Below are positions 1 to 7,614 of a stretch of DNA of 23,671 bases, piece after piece. The stretch is from CAYVFM01 sp964546375 (GTDB lineage: Bacteria > Gemmatimonadota > Gemmatimonadetes > Palauibacterales > Palauibacteraceae), in assembly GCA_964546375.1 (NCBI GenBank), contig CAZJJO010000024.1:1-23671 (forward strand), read 5' to 3'. The notes beneath the pieces were generated by a model. It ran no database searches. It was given only the letters and a program-made list of their open reading frames with translations, and was not told where the DNA came from. Numbering within the stretch: the first letter of the stretch is position 1; each line of letters starts with the position of its first letter. The translations under genes and the position numbers were made by a program.

Positions 1-19
1 TGGCCCCGTCCCGTCCCGG

Positions 20-52
20 CGGGCCGCCGCCCCGCGCCCCGGCGGCGGCCCG
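20..52 (-). terminator. GC-rich hairpin after murQ
   Basis: A perfect 12-bp inverted repeat (arms 20-31 and 41-52) encloses a 9-nt loop, about 30 nt past the murQ stop codon in the murQ direction. No T-tract follows, so it is not a classical intrinsic terminator. It may be a U-less terminator or a 3'-end stabilising stem. Confidence 0.4.
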
Positions 53-82
53 GCGGAGGATCCGGGGGCCCTCCCGCAGGCG

Positions 83-1072
83 CTAGCGCAGGGGCTCCGC
101 CTCGGCGGCCGGATCGAAGTCCTCGGGATAGCCGCCGTAGTAGGGGACCGCGTCGGCGTCGGCCCACCGCTCCAGGGCCCGCCCCAGGAAGCCGTCGCAG
201 GCGTCCAGCGCCCGCTCGGCCACCGCCCGGCCCACCTCCAGCCCGAGCATGGCCACGGCCGTCTTCGCCGAGCCGCCGGCCTCGATCAGCGTCCGCCGGG
301 CCTCGGGCCGATCGACGCCCGCCGCCTCGACGACGATCCGGAGGCTCCGGCCCACCAGCTTCCGGCTCACCGCCTCCAGGTCCACCATGAGGTTCCGGTA
401 GACCTTGCCGCGGCGCACCATCACCGCGGTGGTCAGCGTGTTGAGCACCAGCTTCGTGGCCGTGCCGGCCTTCATCCGGGTGGAGCCGGCCACCACCTCC
501 GGCCCCACCAGCGGGGTGACCAGGTGGTCGGCCGCCGCCCGGACGTCCCCGGGGGGCGGCGTGCAGCTCAGGAACCCCGTCCCCGCCCCCAGCCGGCGCG
601 CCTCCTCGACGGCGCCTCGCACGTAGGGGGTGGTCCCGGAGGTGGCGATCCCGAGGACGAAGTCCCGCTCGTCCACGCCCGCCCGCCGGAGGTCGGCCCG
701 GCCGTCTTCGCGCGCGTCCTCCGCGCCCTCCTGGCTCCGGACCAGCGCCCCGGCCCCGCCGGCCACGATGCCCTGGACCCGGCGGGGATCGGTCCCGAAG
801 GTGGGCGGACACTCCGCCGCGTCCAGCACGCCCAGCCGGCCGCTGGTGCCGGCGCCGACGTAGAGGAGCCGCCCGCCCCGGCGCATGCGCTCGGCCACCT
901 CCTCCACCAGCGCGGCGATGGCGTCGGCCTCCTCGGCCACGGCCTCCGGGACGCGGCGGTCCTCCCGCTGGATCAGATCCACGATCTCGCGTGGGGACGC
1001 CCGGTCGATCTCCTCGGTCCGGGGGTTCCGGGCCTCGGTGAGCCGGTCCTCGCGGTCGTCGGGCTCCGACAC
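83..1072 (-). CDS. murQ: N-acetylmuramic acid 6-phosphate etherase (MurQ)
   Basis: MurQ cleaves the D-lactyl ether of MurNAc-6-phosphate to give GlcNAc-6-phosphate and D-lactate, a cytoplasmic step of peptidoglycan recycling. The 329-aa protein has the family length and a single SIS fold. It opens with LTEARNPRTEEID and carries the sugar-phosphate loops GAGTSGRLGVLDAAE and GIATSGTTPYV. The segment AGSTRMKAGTATKLVLN is also typical of the family. I chose the GTG at 1070-1072 because a GGGAGG Shine-Dalgarno lies 7 nt upstream and the conserved N-terminus starts there; the frame stays open upstream to 1537 but that part is low-complexity. It is divergent from nth across a 181-bp gap. No anhMurNAc kinase (AnmK) or PTS gene is adjacent, so the source of its substrate is not visible here. 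Confidence 0.93.
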   Translation of the reverse strand: MSEPDDREDRLTEARNPRTEEIDRASPREIVDLIQREDRRVPEAVAEEADAIAALVEEVAERMRRGGRLLYVGAGTSGRLGVLDAAECPPTFGTDPRRVQGIVAGGAGALVRSQEGAEDAREDGRADLRRAGVDERDFVLGIATSGTTPYVRGAVEEARRLGAGTGFLSCTPPPGDVRAAADHLVTPLVGPEVVAGSTRMKAGTATKLVLNTLTTAVMVRRGKVYRNLMVDLEAVSRKLVGRSLRIVVEAAGVDRPEARRTLIEAGGSAKTAVAMLGLEVGRAVAERALDACDGFLGRALERWADADAVPYYGGYPEDFDPAAEAEPLR

Positions 1073-1253
1073 GGGGCGGCCTCCCGGCGGGCGGCTCGTG
1101 GGGGGACGGGCGATCGCGGACGCTGGGCGGCGGCGCACCTCGCACGCCGGGCGCGCCTCCCCTAACCTATCGCGCCGGAACGGGCGTCCGGCAAGGGAGC
1201 CGGTCGGCCGGGGCCTTCGACGGAGAGCGACGGGAGAGCCCGGGAGGGGAGAG

Positions 1254-1943
1254 GTGGGCGAGGGAGCGGAGACGGAGACGGGTCCGGAGACCCTGGAGCG
1301 GATCGCGGGGCGGCTGGAGGAGGCGTACGGCGCGCCGGGCAAGCCCCGCCGCGACCCGCTGGACGAGCTGGTGCTGACGATCCTGAGCCAGAACACCTCC
1401 GACACGAACCGCGACCGCGCCTGGGAGGACCTGCGGGCGGCCTTCGACGGCTGGGAGGAGGTCCGGGCGGCCGGGCGGGACGAGCTGGAGGAGGCGATCC
1501 GCAGCGCGGGGCTCGCCGGCCAGAAGGCCTCGGCCATCCACGCGGTGCTCGAGGGGCTGGTCGAGGAGCGCGGCGAGCCGACCCTGGACCACCTGGCGGA
1601 GATGGACGACGCGGAGGCGATGGACTACCTGACCTCGTTCCGCGGGGTCGGCACCAAGACGGCCGCCTGCGTCCTCTGCTTCGCGCTGCGGCGCCCGGTG
1701 ATGCCCGTCGACACCCACGTCCACCGGGTGGCCCGCCGGCTGGGGCTGGTGCCCGGGGACGCCAGCCGGACGGGGGCCCACGAGGTGCTCAACGAGCGGG
1801 TCCCCCCGGACCTCCGGTATCCCCTCCACATCTGGCTCATCCGGCACGGCCGGGCCGTCTGCGGCGCCCGGCGGGCCCGCTGCGACGCGTGCGCCCTCGA
1901 GGACCTGTGCCCGAAGGTCGGCGTGGACGGGGAGGGGGGCTGA
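1254..1943 (+). CDS. nth: endonuclease III (DNA glycosylase/AP lyase)
   Basis: Base-excision-repair glycosylase that removes oxidised pyrimidines and nicks at the abasic site. The 229-aa protein has the helix-hairpin-helix RGVGTKTAA with the catalytic Lys at residue 135, and the catalytic Asp at residue 153 in VDTHVHRVARRLGL. The 18-residue spacing matches K120/D138 of E. coli Nth. The [4Fe-4S] ligands are C203, C210, C213 and C219, in the canonical C-x6-C-x2-C-x5-C pattern, so the cluster loop is intact. The GTG start at 1254 has GGAGG six nt upstream; the open frame further upstream overlaps the murQ region and is low-complexity. The stop is 2 nt from the start of ggt, so the two are probably co-transcribed. 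Confidence 0.93.
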   Translation: MGEGAETETGPETLERIAGRLEEAYGAPGKPRRDPLDELVLTILSQNTSDTNRDRAWEDLRAAFDGWEEVRAAGRDELEEAIRSAGLAGQKASAIHAVLEGLVEERGEPTLDHLAEMDDAEAMDYLTSFRGVGTKTAACVLCFALRRPVMPVDTHVHRVARRLGLVPGDASRTGAHEVLNERVPPDLRYPLHIWLIRHGRAVCGARRARCDACALEDLCPKVGVDGEGG

Positions 1944-1945
1944 CC

Positions 1946-3706
1946 GTGGCCGTCCGACGGCCCGGCCGGACGGCGGCGGCCGCCCTGGCCCTGGCCGCCC
2001 TCCTGGCGACGGCGTGCGCCCCGGCCCCCGACCGGGGGACGGGCGGCCCGTCCTTCCCCGAGGGCTGGCCCTTCGCGGCCGACGCCCGCGGCGTCACCGC
2101 GCCCCGCGGGATGGTGGTCACCGCCGACTCCGCGGCCAGCGCCGCGGGCCGGGCGATGCTGGAGGCCGGCGGCAACGCCGTCGACGCCGCCGTGGCCGCC
2201 CACTTCGCGCTGGCGGTGACCTATCCGCGCGCCGGCAACCTGGGCGGGGGCGGCTTCCTGGTCCTGCGGACGCCCGACGGCCGGGAGGCGGCCCTGGACT
2301 TCCGCGAGGAGGCCCCTCGGGCGGCCACGCGCGACATGTTCCTGGGCCCCGACGGCGGCGTCACCGGCGAGAGCTGGACGGGGCCGCTGGCCTCCGGGGT
2401 CCCGGGCTCGGTGGCGGGCATGGCCGCGGCCCACCGGCGCTTCGGCTCCCTGCCCTGGCCGCGGGTGCTGGAGCCGGCCGTCCGCCTGGCCGAGCGGGGC
2501 TTCCGCGTGGACAGCGCCATGCACCGGGAGCTGGCCGAGGAGGCCCGCCGCCTGCGCCGCTTCCCCGCCAGCGCCGCCAAGTGGCTGCCCGGCGGCGACC
2601 CGCCGTTCCCGGGATCGACCTTCCGCCAGCCGGACCTGGCCCGCGTCCTCCGGACGCTGGCGCGGGAGGGGCCGCGGGCGTTCTACGAGGGCTGGATCGC
2701 CGACTCGGTGGCCGCCCAGATGGAGCGCTCCGGCGGCCTCGTCGACCGCCGCGACCTGGCCGCCTACGAGGCGGTCTGGCGCGAGCCCGTGGCCTTCGGC
2801 TACCGGGACCACCGGATCGTCGCCATGCCGCCGCCCTCCTCGGGCGGGGTGGCCCTGGCCGAGATCTTCCGGATCGTCGAGGGGTTCCGCCCGGACACGC
2901 TGGGCTTCGGCTCGGCCGACGCCGTCCACGTGGCCGTCGAGGCGTTCCGGCGGGCCTTCGCCGACCGGAACTACTACCTGGGCGATCCCGACTTCGTCGA
3001 CATGCCGCTGGAGCGGCTCACCGGCCTCGCCCACGCGGACTCGCTCCGGTCCACGATCCGGATGGACAGCGCCTCCCCCTCGGCCCGCTTCACCCGCGTC
3101 CCGCGCCGGGACGGCGAGAGCTCCGAGACGACGCATCTCTCCGTGGTGGACTCCGCCGGCACGGCGGTGGCGCTGACCACGACCATCAACGGCTACTACG
3201 GCTCGGCGGTCACGGCCCGCGGGACGGGGATCCTGCTCAACAACGAGATGGACGACTTCACGGCCCGCCCCGGCGTCCCCAACGCCTACGGGCTGGTCCA
3301 GGGCGAGGCCAACGCCGTCGCCCCCGGCAAGCGCATGCTCTCCTCGATGAGCCCCACCCTGCTGGTGGGCCCCGACGGCGGCACGCGGCTGGCCACGGGC
3401 AGCCCGGGCGGCGCCCGGATCATCACCACCGTCTACCAGGTGATCTCGGGCATGGTGGACTTCGGCCTCGGGGCCCAGGCCGCGGTGAACGCCCCGCGGT
3501 TCCACCACCAGCACCTGCCGGACACCGTCCGGCTCGAGCCCGACGGCCTGCGGCCGGCGACGATCGCCGAGCTGCGGCGCCGCGGCCACCGGGTCGCCGA
3601 TCGCGAGGGCTACTCCGGCAACGTCCAGTCGGTGTGGATCCGCCCGGACGGCACCCGGGTCGGGGCCGTCGACCCCCGACGGGGGGGAGCGGCGGCGGGA
3701 CGGTGA
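1946..3706 (+). CDS. ggt: gamma-glutamyltransferase, lipoprotein form
   Basis: Ntn-hydrolase that cleaves or transfers gamma-glutamyl groups from glutathione and related amides outside the cytoplasm. The 586-aa precursor begins with a signal peptide ending in LLATAC; lipidation is predicted at C24, so it should be membrane-anchored rather than freely periplasmic. The large subunit shows GGNAVDAAVAAHFALAV and RAGNLGGGGF. Autoprocessing is expected before T395 in ETTHLSVVD, which makes Thr395 the nucleophile. The small subunit retains GILLNNEMDDF, SSMSPT and the oxyanion-loop motif GSPGG, followed by NAPRFHHQ. The GTG start lies 2 nt after the nth stop, with a GGAGG tract in the end of nth. It is complete at the usual family length. 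Proteins of this family can also act as cephalosporin acylases, but the TTH context and lid-region motifs favour GGT. Confidence 0.93.
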   Translation: MAVRRPGRTAAAALALAALLATACAPAPDRGTGGPSFPEGWPFAADARGVTAPRGMVVTADSAASAAGRAMLEAGGNAVDAAVAAHFALAVTYPRAGNLGGGGFLVLRTPDGREAALDFREEAPRAATRDMFLGPDGGVTGESWTGPLASGVPGSVAGMAAAHRRFGSLPWPRVLEPAVRLAERGFRVDSAMHRELAEEARRLRRFPASAAKWLPGGDPPFPGSTFRQPDLARVLRTLAREGPRAFYEGWIADSVAAQMERSGGLVDRRDLAAYEAVWREPVAFGYRDHRIVAMPPPSSGGVALAEIFRIVEGFRPDTLGFGSADAVHVAVEAFRRAFADRNYYLGDPDFVDMPLERLTGLAHADSLRSTIRMDSASPSARFTRVPRRDGESSETTHLSVVDSAGTAVALTTTINGYYGSAVTARGTGILLNNEMDDFTARPGVPNAYGLVQGEANAVAPGKRMLSSMSPTLLVGPDGGTRLATGSPGGARIITTVYQVISGMVDFGLGAQAAVNAPRFHHQHLPDTVRLEPDGLRPATIAELRRRGHRVADREGYSGNVQSVWIRPDGTRVGAVDPRRGGAAAGR

Positions 3707-3740
3707 GGGGGGCGATCACCCCCGGGGCGGGGCCCGCCCG

Positions 3741-3775
3741 GGAACACCCGAACTTTCGGTCTGCCCGGGTGTTCC
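3741..3775. promoter_or_regulatory. 10-bp perfect inverted repeat between ggt and the ABC gene
   Basis: GGAACACCCG (3741-3750) and CGGGTGTTCC (3766-3775) are exact reverse complements separated by 15 nt. A nested small repeat, CCGAA-CT-TTCGG, lies at 3748-3759. The element is about 35 nt after ggt and about 107 nt before the exporter ATG. No T-tract follows. It could be a terminator for ggt or an operator for the exporter; the sequence alone does not decide. Confidence 0.5.
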
Positions 3776-3881
3776 ATCCACGGGCGCGCGGCCGGCGGCG
3801 GCGATCCGCGCGGCCGGCGCCTCCCCCCGATCTTCTCCGTCCCCGCCACCGGCCCGGACCGCAGAGGAGCCCGACCCCGGC

Positions 3882-5702
3882 ATGAAGCACCTGCGCGCCC
3901 TCCTGCCCTACTTCCGGCCCTACCGCCGGGGCATCGCGATCGGGCTGGTCCTGGTGGTCGTCAGCAACGTCTTCAGCCTGGCGGCCCCCTACCTCCTCAA
4001 GGTCGCCGTCGACGCCCTGGAGCAGAACCTCGCCATGGGCGTGGTGCTCCGCTACGCGGGGCTCATCGTGCTGGTGGCGCTGCTGGGCGGGGCCGCCCGC
4101 TACGGGATGCGGGAGCTGCTGAACGGGCTCAGCCGGAAGATCGAGCGGGACCTGCGGGCCGACCTCTTCGACCACCTCCTCCGCATGCCGGCCGCCTTCT
4201 TCGACCGGTGGCGGACGGGCGACCTCATGAGCCGCCTGACCAACGACGTCCACGCGGTCCGCCAGGTGGCCGGCCCCGCCATCATGTACCTGGTCAACAC
4301 CAGCACGGTCACGGTGCTCGCCGTGGGGCTGATGGTGTGGATCGATCCCCGCCTGACCCTGCTGGCCATGGTGCCGATGCTGGTCCTGCCGGCCGCGGTC
4401 TATTTCTTCGGCCAGGAGATCCACGAGCGCTTCGAGCGCATCCAGGCCCAGTTCAGCGACATCTCGAACTTCGTGCAGGAGAACCTGGCGGGGATCCGGA
4501 TCGTCAAGGCCTACAACCGCCAGGAGGGGGAGGCGGCCTCCTTCCGGGGCCACAACGAGGAGTATCTCGACCGGAACATGCACCTGGCGAAGGTCTGGGG
4601 GGCCTTCCATCCCTCGCTCACCCTCTTCACCGGCCTGGCGGCGGTCGCCGTCCTCTGGTACGGCGGGACCCGGGTGATGGCCGGGGCCATGACGATCGGG
4701 GACTTCGTGGCCTTCAACCTGGTGCTGACCCAGCTCACCTGGCCGATGATCTCGCTGGGCTGGGTGACCAACCTGTTCCAGCGCGGAGCCGCCTCCATGG
4801 GCCGGATCAACGAGCTGATGGCCCGCGAGCCCTCGGTCCGCGAGCCCGACGACCCGGTGGTCCTGGAGACGGTGGAGGGGGCCGTCGAGTTCGAGGACGT
4901 CTCCTTCCGGTATCCCGACGCCGACCGGTGGGTGCTGCGGGACGTGAGCTTCCGGATCGAGCCCGGCGAGACGGTGGCCCTGGTCGGGAGCACCGCGTCC
5001 GGCAAGTCCACGCTGGTGCGGCTGATCCCGCGGATCTACGACCCGACCCGGGGCACGGTGCGCCTGGACGGGGTGGACCTCCGCCGCCTGTCGCTGGCCT
5101 CCGTCCGCCGGGCCGTGGCCATGGTGCCCCAGGACCCGTTCCTCTTCAGCACGCTGCTGGGGCGGAACATCGTGCTGCCGGACGGGACCGGCGACGGAGG
5201 CGGGGGGGACGCCCCCTGGCGGGGGGACGGCGACCCGCGGCTGGAGCGGGCCCTGGAGGTGGCCCAGCTCGAGGAGACGCTCGAGGTGCTGCCGGACGAG
5301 CTGGACACGCGCATCGGCGAGCGCGGGGTCAACCTGTCGGGCGGCCAGAAGCAGCGCGCCACCCTGGCGCGGGCGCTCTACCGCGAGGCCCCGATCCTGG
5401 TCCTCGACGACTCGCTGTCGGCCGTCGATTCCGTCACCGAGACGGCCATCCTGGAGGGACTGCGCGGCTACACGGGCGAGCGGACCTCCGTGATCGTCTC
5501 GCACCGGGTCTCGGCCGTCCGGGACGCCGACCGGATCCTGGTCCTGGAGGACGGCGAGCTGGTGGAGGAGGGCACCCACGGGGCGCTCATGGCGGCGGGC
5601 GGCGTCTACGCCGACCTGATCGAGCGCCAGCTGCTGGCCGAGGAGCTGGAGGACTACGGGCAGGGCCCGCCGTCGGTTGCCGAAGGACCGGGACAGGATT
5701 AG
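3882..5702 (+). CDS. ABC exporter half-transporter (TMD-NBD), degenerate site
   Basis: Type IV ABC exporter subunit of 606 aa with an N-terminal six-helix membrane domain (about 1-320) and a C-terminal ATPase (about 335-590). Such proteins export lipids, drugs or peptides as dimers. The P-loop is GSTASGKST (369-377), the Q-loop MVPQDPFLFS, the signature LSGGQ (485-489) and the H-loop His is residue 541. After Walker B (LVLDD) the catalytic Glu is replaced by Asp510 (LDDSLSAVD), as in the degenerate half of heterodimeric exporters such as TM287 or BmrC. A Gly-rich insertion (about 430-445) sits between Q-loop and signature. The ATG is preceded by AGAGGAG at 12 nt. No second half lies next to it: a histidine kinase follows after 74 nt. 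The substrate cannot be read from the sequence. Confidence 0.88.
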   Translation: MKHLRALLPYFRPYRRGIAIGLVLVVVSNVFSLAAPYLLKVAVDALEQNLAMGVVLRYAGLIVLVALLGGAARYGMRELLNGLSRKIERDLRADLFDHLLRMPAAFFDRWRTGDLMSRLTNDVHAVRQVAGPAIMYLVNTSTVTVLAVGLMVWIDPRLTLLAMVPMLVLPAAVYFFGQEIHERFERIQAQFSDISNFVQENLAGIRIVKAYNRQEGEAASFRGHNEEYLDRNMHLAKVWGAFHPSLTLFTGLAAVAVLWYGGTRVMAGAMTIGDFVAFNLVLTQLTWPMISLGWVTNLFQRGAASMGRINELMAREPSVREPDDPVVLETVEGAVEFEDVSFRYPDADRWVLRDVSFRIEPGETVALVGSTASGKSTLVRLIPRIYDPTRGTVRLDGVDLRRLSLASVRRAVAMVPQDPFLFSTLLGRNIVLPDGTGDGGGGDAPWRGDGDPRLERALEVAQLEETLEVLPDELDTRIGERGVNLSGGQKQRATLARALYREAPILVLDDSLSAVDSVTETAILEGLRGYTGERTSVIVSHRVSAVRDADRILVLEDGELVEEGTHGALMAAGGVYADLIERQLLAEELEDYGQGPPSVAEGPGQD

Positions 5703-5776
5703 TTTTGGAGGTCTCGCGGGCTTCGCGGGCGCTTGTGTCCGGGCCCGGGCGAGATCCCTCCGGCTTCCGGATCTTC

Positions 5777-6613
5777 ATGTCACTCTCTTCGCGGGAAGCA
5801 CTGGTGGCGGCCGAGCAGACCTCCGACAGCCCGTCCGCGGAGACGCTCCGTCGGGAGCTGCGAGAGCTCCGCAACCTCGAGACCGCCCGGAGCCAGTTCC
5901 TGGCCACCGTCTCCCACGAGCTGCGGACGCCGCTCACCGCGATCCTGACCTACTCCGAGGCCCTGTCGGACGGAACGCTCGGGGAGCTGGACGAGGAGCA
6001 GGCCGACGCCGTCCGCTCGATCCGGCGCGCCACCCGCCAGGCCATGGAGATGGTGGACGAGATCCTCGCCTTCTCCCGCAGCGGCGGGGAGAGCGCCGAC
6101 CTGCGGCCGACGGCCTTCGAGTTCGACGACCTCCTCGCGGAGATCCGATCCACCCACGAGTCCCTGCTGCGCCGGAAGCGCCTGGACTTCGACGCCGACC
6201 ACGACGGGGACCTGCCCCGGCTGTTCGCCGACCGCACCAAGACCGAGCACGTGCTCGGGAACCTGGTCGGCAACGCCATCGAGTTCACGCCGGAGGGGGG
6301 CTCGGTGGAGGTCCGGGTCGCCGCCAGCGGCGAGGGCGAGTGGCTGCAGGTGGAGGTCCAGGACACCGGGATCGGCATCCCGGCCGAGCGCCAGGACGAC
6401 ATCTTCGAGGAGTTCGTCAGCCTCGACGGCGGCGTGGAGCGGGAGCTCGGCGGCACCGGCCTGGGGCTGTCGATCGCCCGCCGCATCGTGCAGATGCACG
6501 GCGGCTCCATCGGCGTCGAGAGCGCCGAGGGCCGCGGCAGCCGCTTCTGGTTCACCCTGCCCACCGAGCGCAACGAGGACTTCGTGGGCCGCCACCGCGG
6601 CGAGGGCTCCTGA
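5777..6613 (+). CDS. soluble sensor histidine kinase
   Basis: A 278-aa histidine kinase without membrane segments or a recognisable sensor domain. A short acidic N-terminus and a coiled segment (about 22-40) lead into the dimerisation domain. The phosphoacceptor is His47 in FLATVSHELRTPLTAIL. The ATPase domain has the N-box NLVGNAIEFTPEGG, G1 box DTGIGIP, F-box IFEEF and G2 box GGTGLGLSI, so all catalytic boxes are present. The usual N-box Lys before FTPEGG is Glu. I chose ATG 5777; its Shine-Dalgarno is poor, and a GGAGG at 5707-5711 is too far from any in-frame start (an in-frame GTG lies at 5735). It lies between the exporter and a receiver-only regulator on the same strand. Its partner is probably the next gene, but the input signal is unknown. 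Confidence 0.88.
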   Translation: MSLSSREALVAAEQTSDSPSAETLRRELRELRNLETARSQFLATVSHELRTPLTAILTYSEALSDGTLGELDEEQADAVRSIRRATRQAMEMVDEILAFSRSGGESADLRPTAFEFDDLLAEIRSTHESLLRRKRLDFDADHDGDLPRLFADRTKTEHVLGNLVGNAIEFTPEGGSVEVRVAASGEGEWLQVEVQDTGIGIPAERQDDIFEEFVSLDGGVERELGGTGLGLSIARRIVQMHGGSIGVESAEGRGSRFWFTLPTERNEDFVGRHRGEGS

Positions 6614-6686
6614 GCCTACCGCCGCCCCCCGCCCCGATCGGCCGCGCGACGGCCCTCCCCTCTTCCTCTCCGGCGCGGCGGGCCGC

Positions 6687-7043
6687 GTGAGCGAGTCCGA
6701 CCGGCTGGTCCTGGTCGAGGACGACGGGGACCTGCGCGGCGCCCTGGCGCTGGTGCTCCGGGCCCGGGGGTGGGACGTCGAGGCGGCGGGATCGGCCGAG
6801 GAGGCGCTCGCGGAGCTGGCCTCGAAGCCCGCCGACGCGGTGGTCGCGGACCTCGGCCTGCCCGACCGCTCCGGCCCCGAGCTGGTCGAGGCGCTGCGCG
6901 AGGCCGCGCCCGACGCCCGGCTGGTGGTCTTCACGGGCCGGGACGCCGACGGGCTTCGCCGGGACTGCGGGGACGCCGGGGCCGACGACTACGTGGTCAA
7001 GCCCGTCTCGGGCGGGGAGCTGGCGGAGCTGCTGGAGGGCTGA
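6687..7043 (+). CDS. single-domain response regulator (receiver only)
   Basis: A 118-aa CheY-like receiver with no output domain. It has the acidic pocket E11/D12/D13, the phosphoacceptor Asp55 in VVADLGLPD, the switch Thr83 in VVFTGR and Lys105 in VVKP, so all phosphotransfer residues are intact. The start is GTG at 6687; there is no clear Shine-Dalgarno. It follows the histidine kinase by 73 nt and is the likely recipient of its phosphate. With no DNA-binding or enzymatic domain, it must act through protein contact or in a phosphorelay. It is convergent with perR; the two stop codons are paired in one hairpin. Confidence 0.87.
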   Translation: MSESDRLVLVEDDGDLRGALALVLRARGWDVEAAGSAEEALAELASKPADAVVADLGLPDRSGPELVEALREAAPDARLVVFTGRDADGLRRDCGDAGADDYVVKPVSGGELAELLEG

Positions 7044-7060
7044 CGGGGAGGCGTCAGCTC
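7037..7060. terminator. shared hairpin at a convergent junction, both stops in the stem
   Basis: GGGCTGACG (7037-7045) pairs with CGTCAGCTC (7052-7060), nine pairs with one G-U, around a 6-nt loop. The regulator's TGA (7041-7043) is in the left arm and the perR TGA (read from 7056 to 7054) is in the right arm. No T-tract is present on either strand, so termination in both directions is plausible but not certain. Confidence 0.45.
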
Positions 7061-7509
7061 CGGCAGGTGGGGCAGTGGCCCAGCAGCTCCAGCCGGTAGT
7101 CCACCACCTCGAAGTCGGTGTCCGCGCCGAGCGCCTCCAGCCGGTCGGCCACCTCCGGGCCGTCCACGTCGGCCACGCTCCCGCAGCCCACGCACCGGAC
7201 GTGATGGTGGGGCTCGGTGCGGCCGTCGTAGCGGGCCGGCCCCTCGCCGGTGGTCAGCTTCTGGATCAGCCCGCAGCTCACGAAGGCCTCGAGCGCCTTG
7301 TAGACGGTGGCGAGGCTGATGTCCGGAATCCGATCCCGGACCTGGGTGAAGATCTCGTCGGCGGTGGGGTGGGAGCGGGAGCGGCCGACCACCCGGTAGA
7401 CGGCGGCGCGCTGGGCCGTGAAGCGGTGGCCCTCCGCCTCCAGGGCCTCCCGCAGCTCGGCGTCCAACTCCTCGGCGCTGGGACGATCGCTCCTCGCGTC
7501 GGCCTGCAT
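7054..7509 (-). CDS. perR: PerR-type Fur-family peroxide-sensing repressor
   Basis: A 151-aa Fur-family repressor: winged helix about 20-90, dimerisation domain about 95-150. The structural zinc ligands are C106, C109, C146 and C149. The regulatory-metal ligands of Bacillus PerR (H37, D85, H91, H93, D104) align without gaps, at a constant +10 offset, with H47, D95, H101, H103 and D114. Asp rather than Glu at the last position is the feature that separates H2O2-sensing PerR from Fur, so I assign PerR. The ATG at 7509 has GAGGA 10 nt upstream. It would repress peroxide defence and metal-handling genes until its His ligands are oxidised. A candidate promoter with a palindromic spacer lies upstream. 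The alignment is from memory; a Fur or Zur role is the alternative. Confidence 0.82.
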   Translation of the reverse strand: MQADARSDRPSAEELDAELREALEAEGHRFTAQRAAVYRVVGRSRSHPTADEIFTQVRDRIPDISLATVYKALEAFVSCGLIQKLTTGEGPARYDGRTEPHHHVRCVGCGSVADVDGPEVADRLEALGADTDFEVVDYRLELLGHCPTCRS

Positions 7510-7585
7510 CGGGCTGCCGTCCTCGAATGGTGGAAGGGGGAGGCGGCCGGTCGGACGCACGTCCCCCGGCTCTCCTCGGGTCGAA

Positions 7586-7614
7586 AATCTAGCGCCGGGA
7601 AACGGCGCCTTCAA
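7586..7614 (-). promoter_or_regulatory. candidate perR promoter with a palindrome filling its spacer
   Basis: On the minus strand TTGAAG (7614-7609) and TAGATT (7591-7586) are separated by exactly 17 nt, each matching 4 of 6 sigma-70 consensus bases. The whole spacer (7592-7608) is a perfect palindrome, GCGCCG-TTTCC-CGGCGC. The -35 overlaps the upstream gene's stop codon. The same stem followed by TAGATTTT could instead be an intrinsic terminator of that gene. Confidence 0.45.

Noticed and set aside
1150..1157. Palindrome GGCGCGCC in the murQ-nth gap
   Set aside because: Short all-GC palindromes are expected often at this base composition, and nothing nearby supports an operator.
1164..1194. 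Possible murQ promoter TTGCCG/TAGGTT on the minus strand
   Set aside because: The spacer would be 19 nt and both hexamers are weak matches, so it was not listed as a feature.
83..1537. 484-codon frame as the full murQ
   Set aside because: The first 155 codons are Arg/Pro/Ser-rich and overlap nth antisense; the MurQ family begins at the GTG at 1072, which has a good ribosome site.
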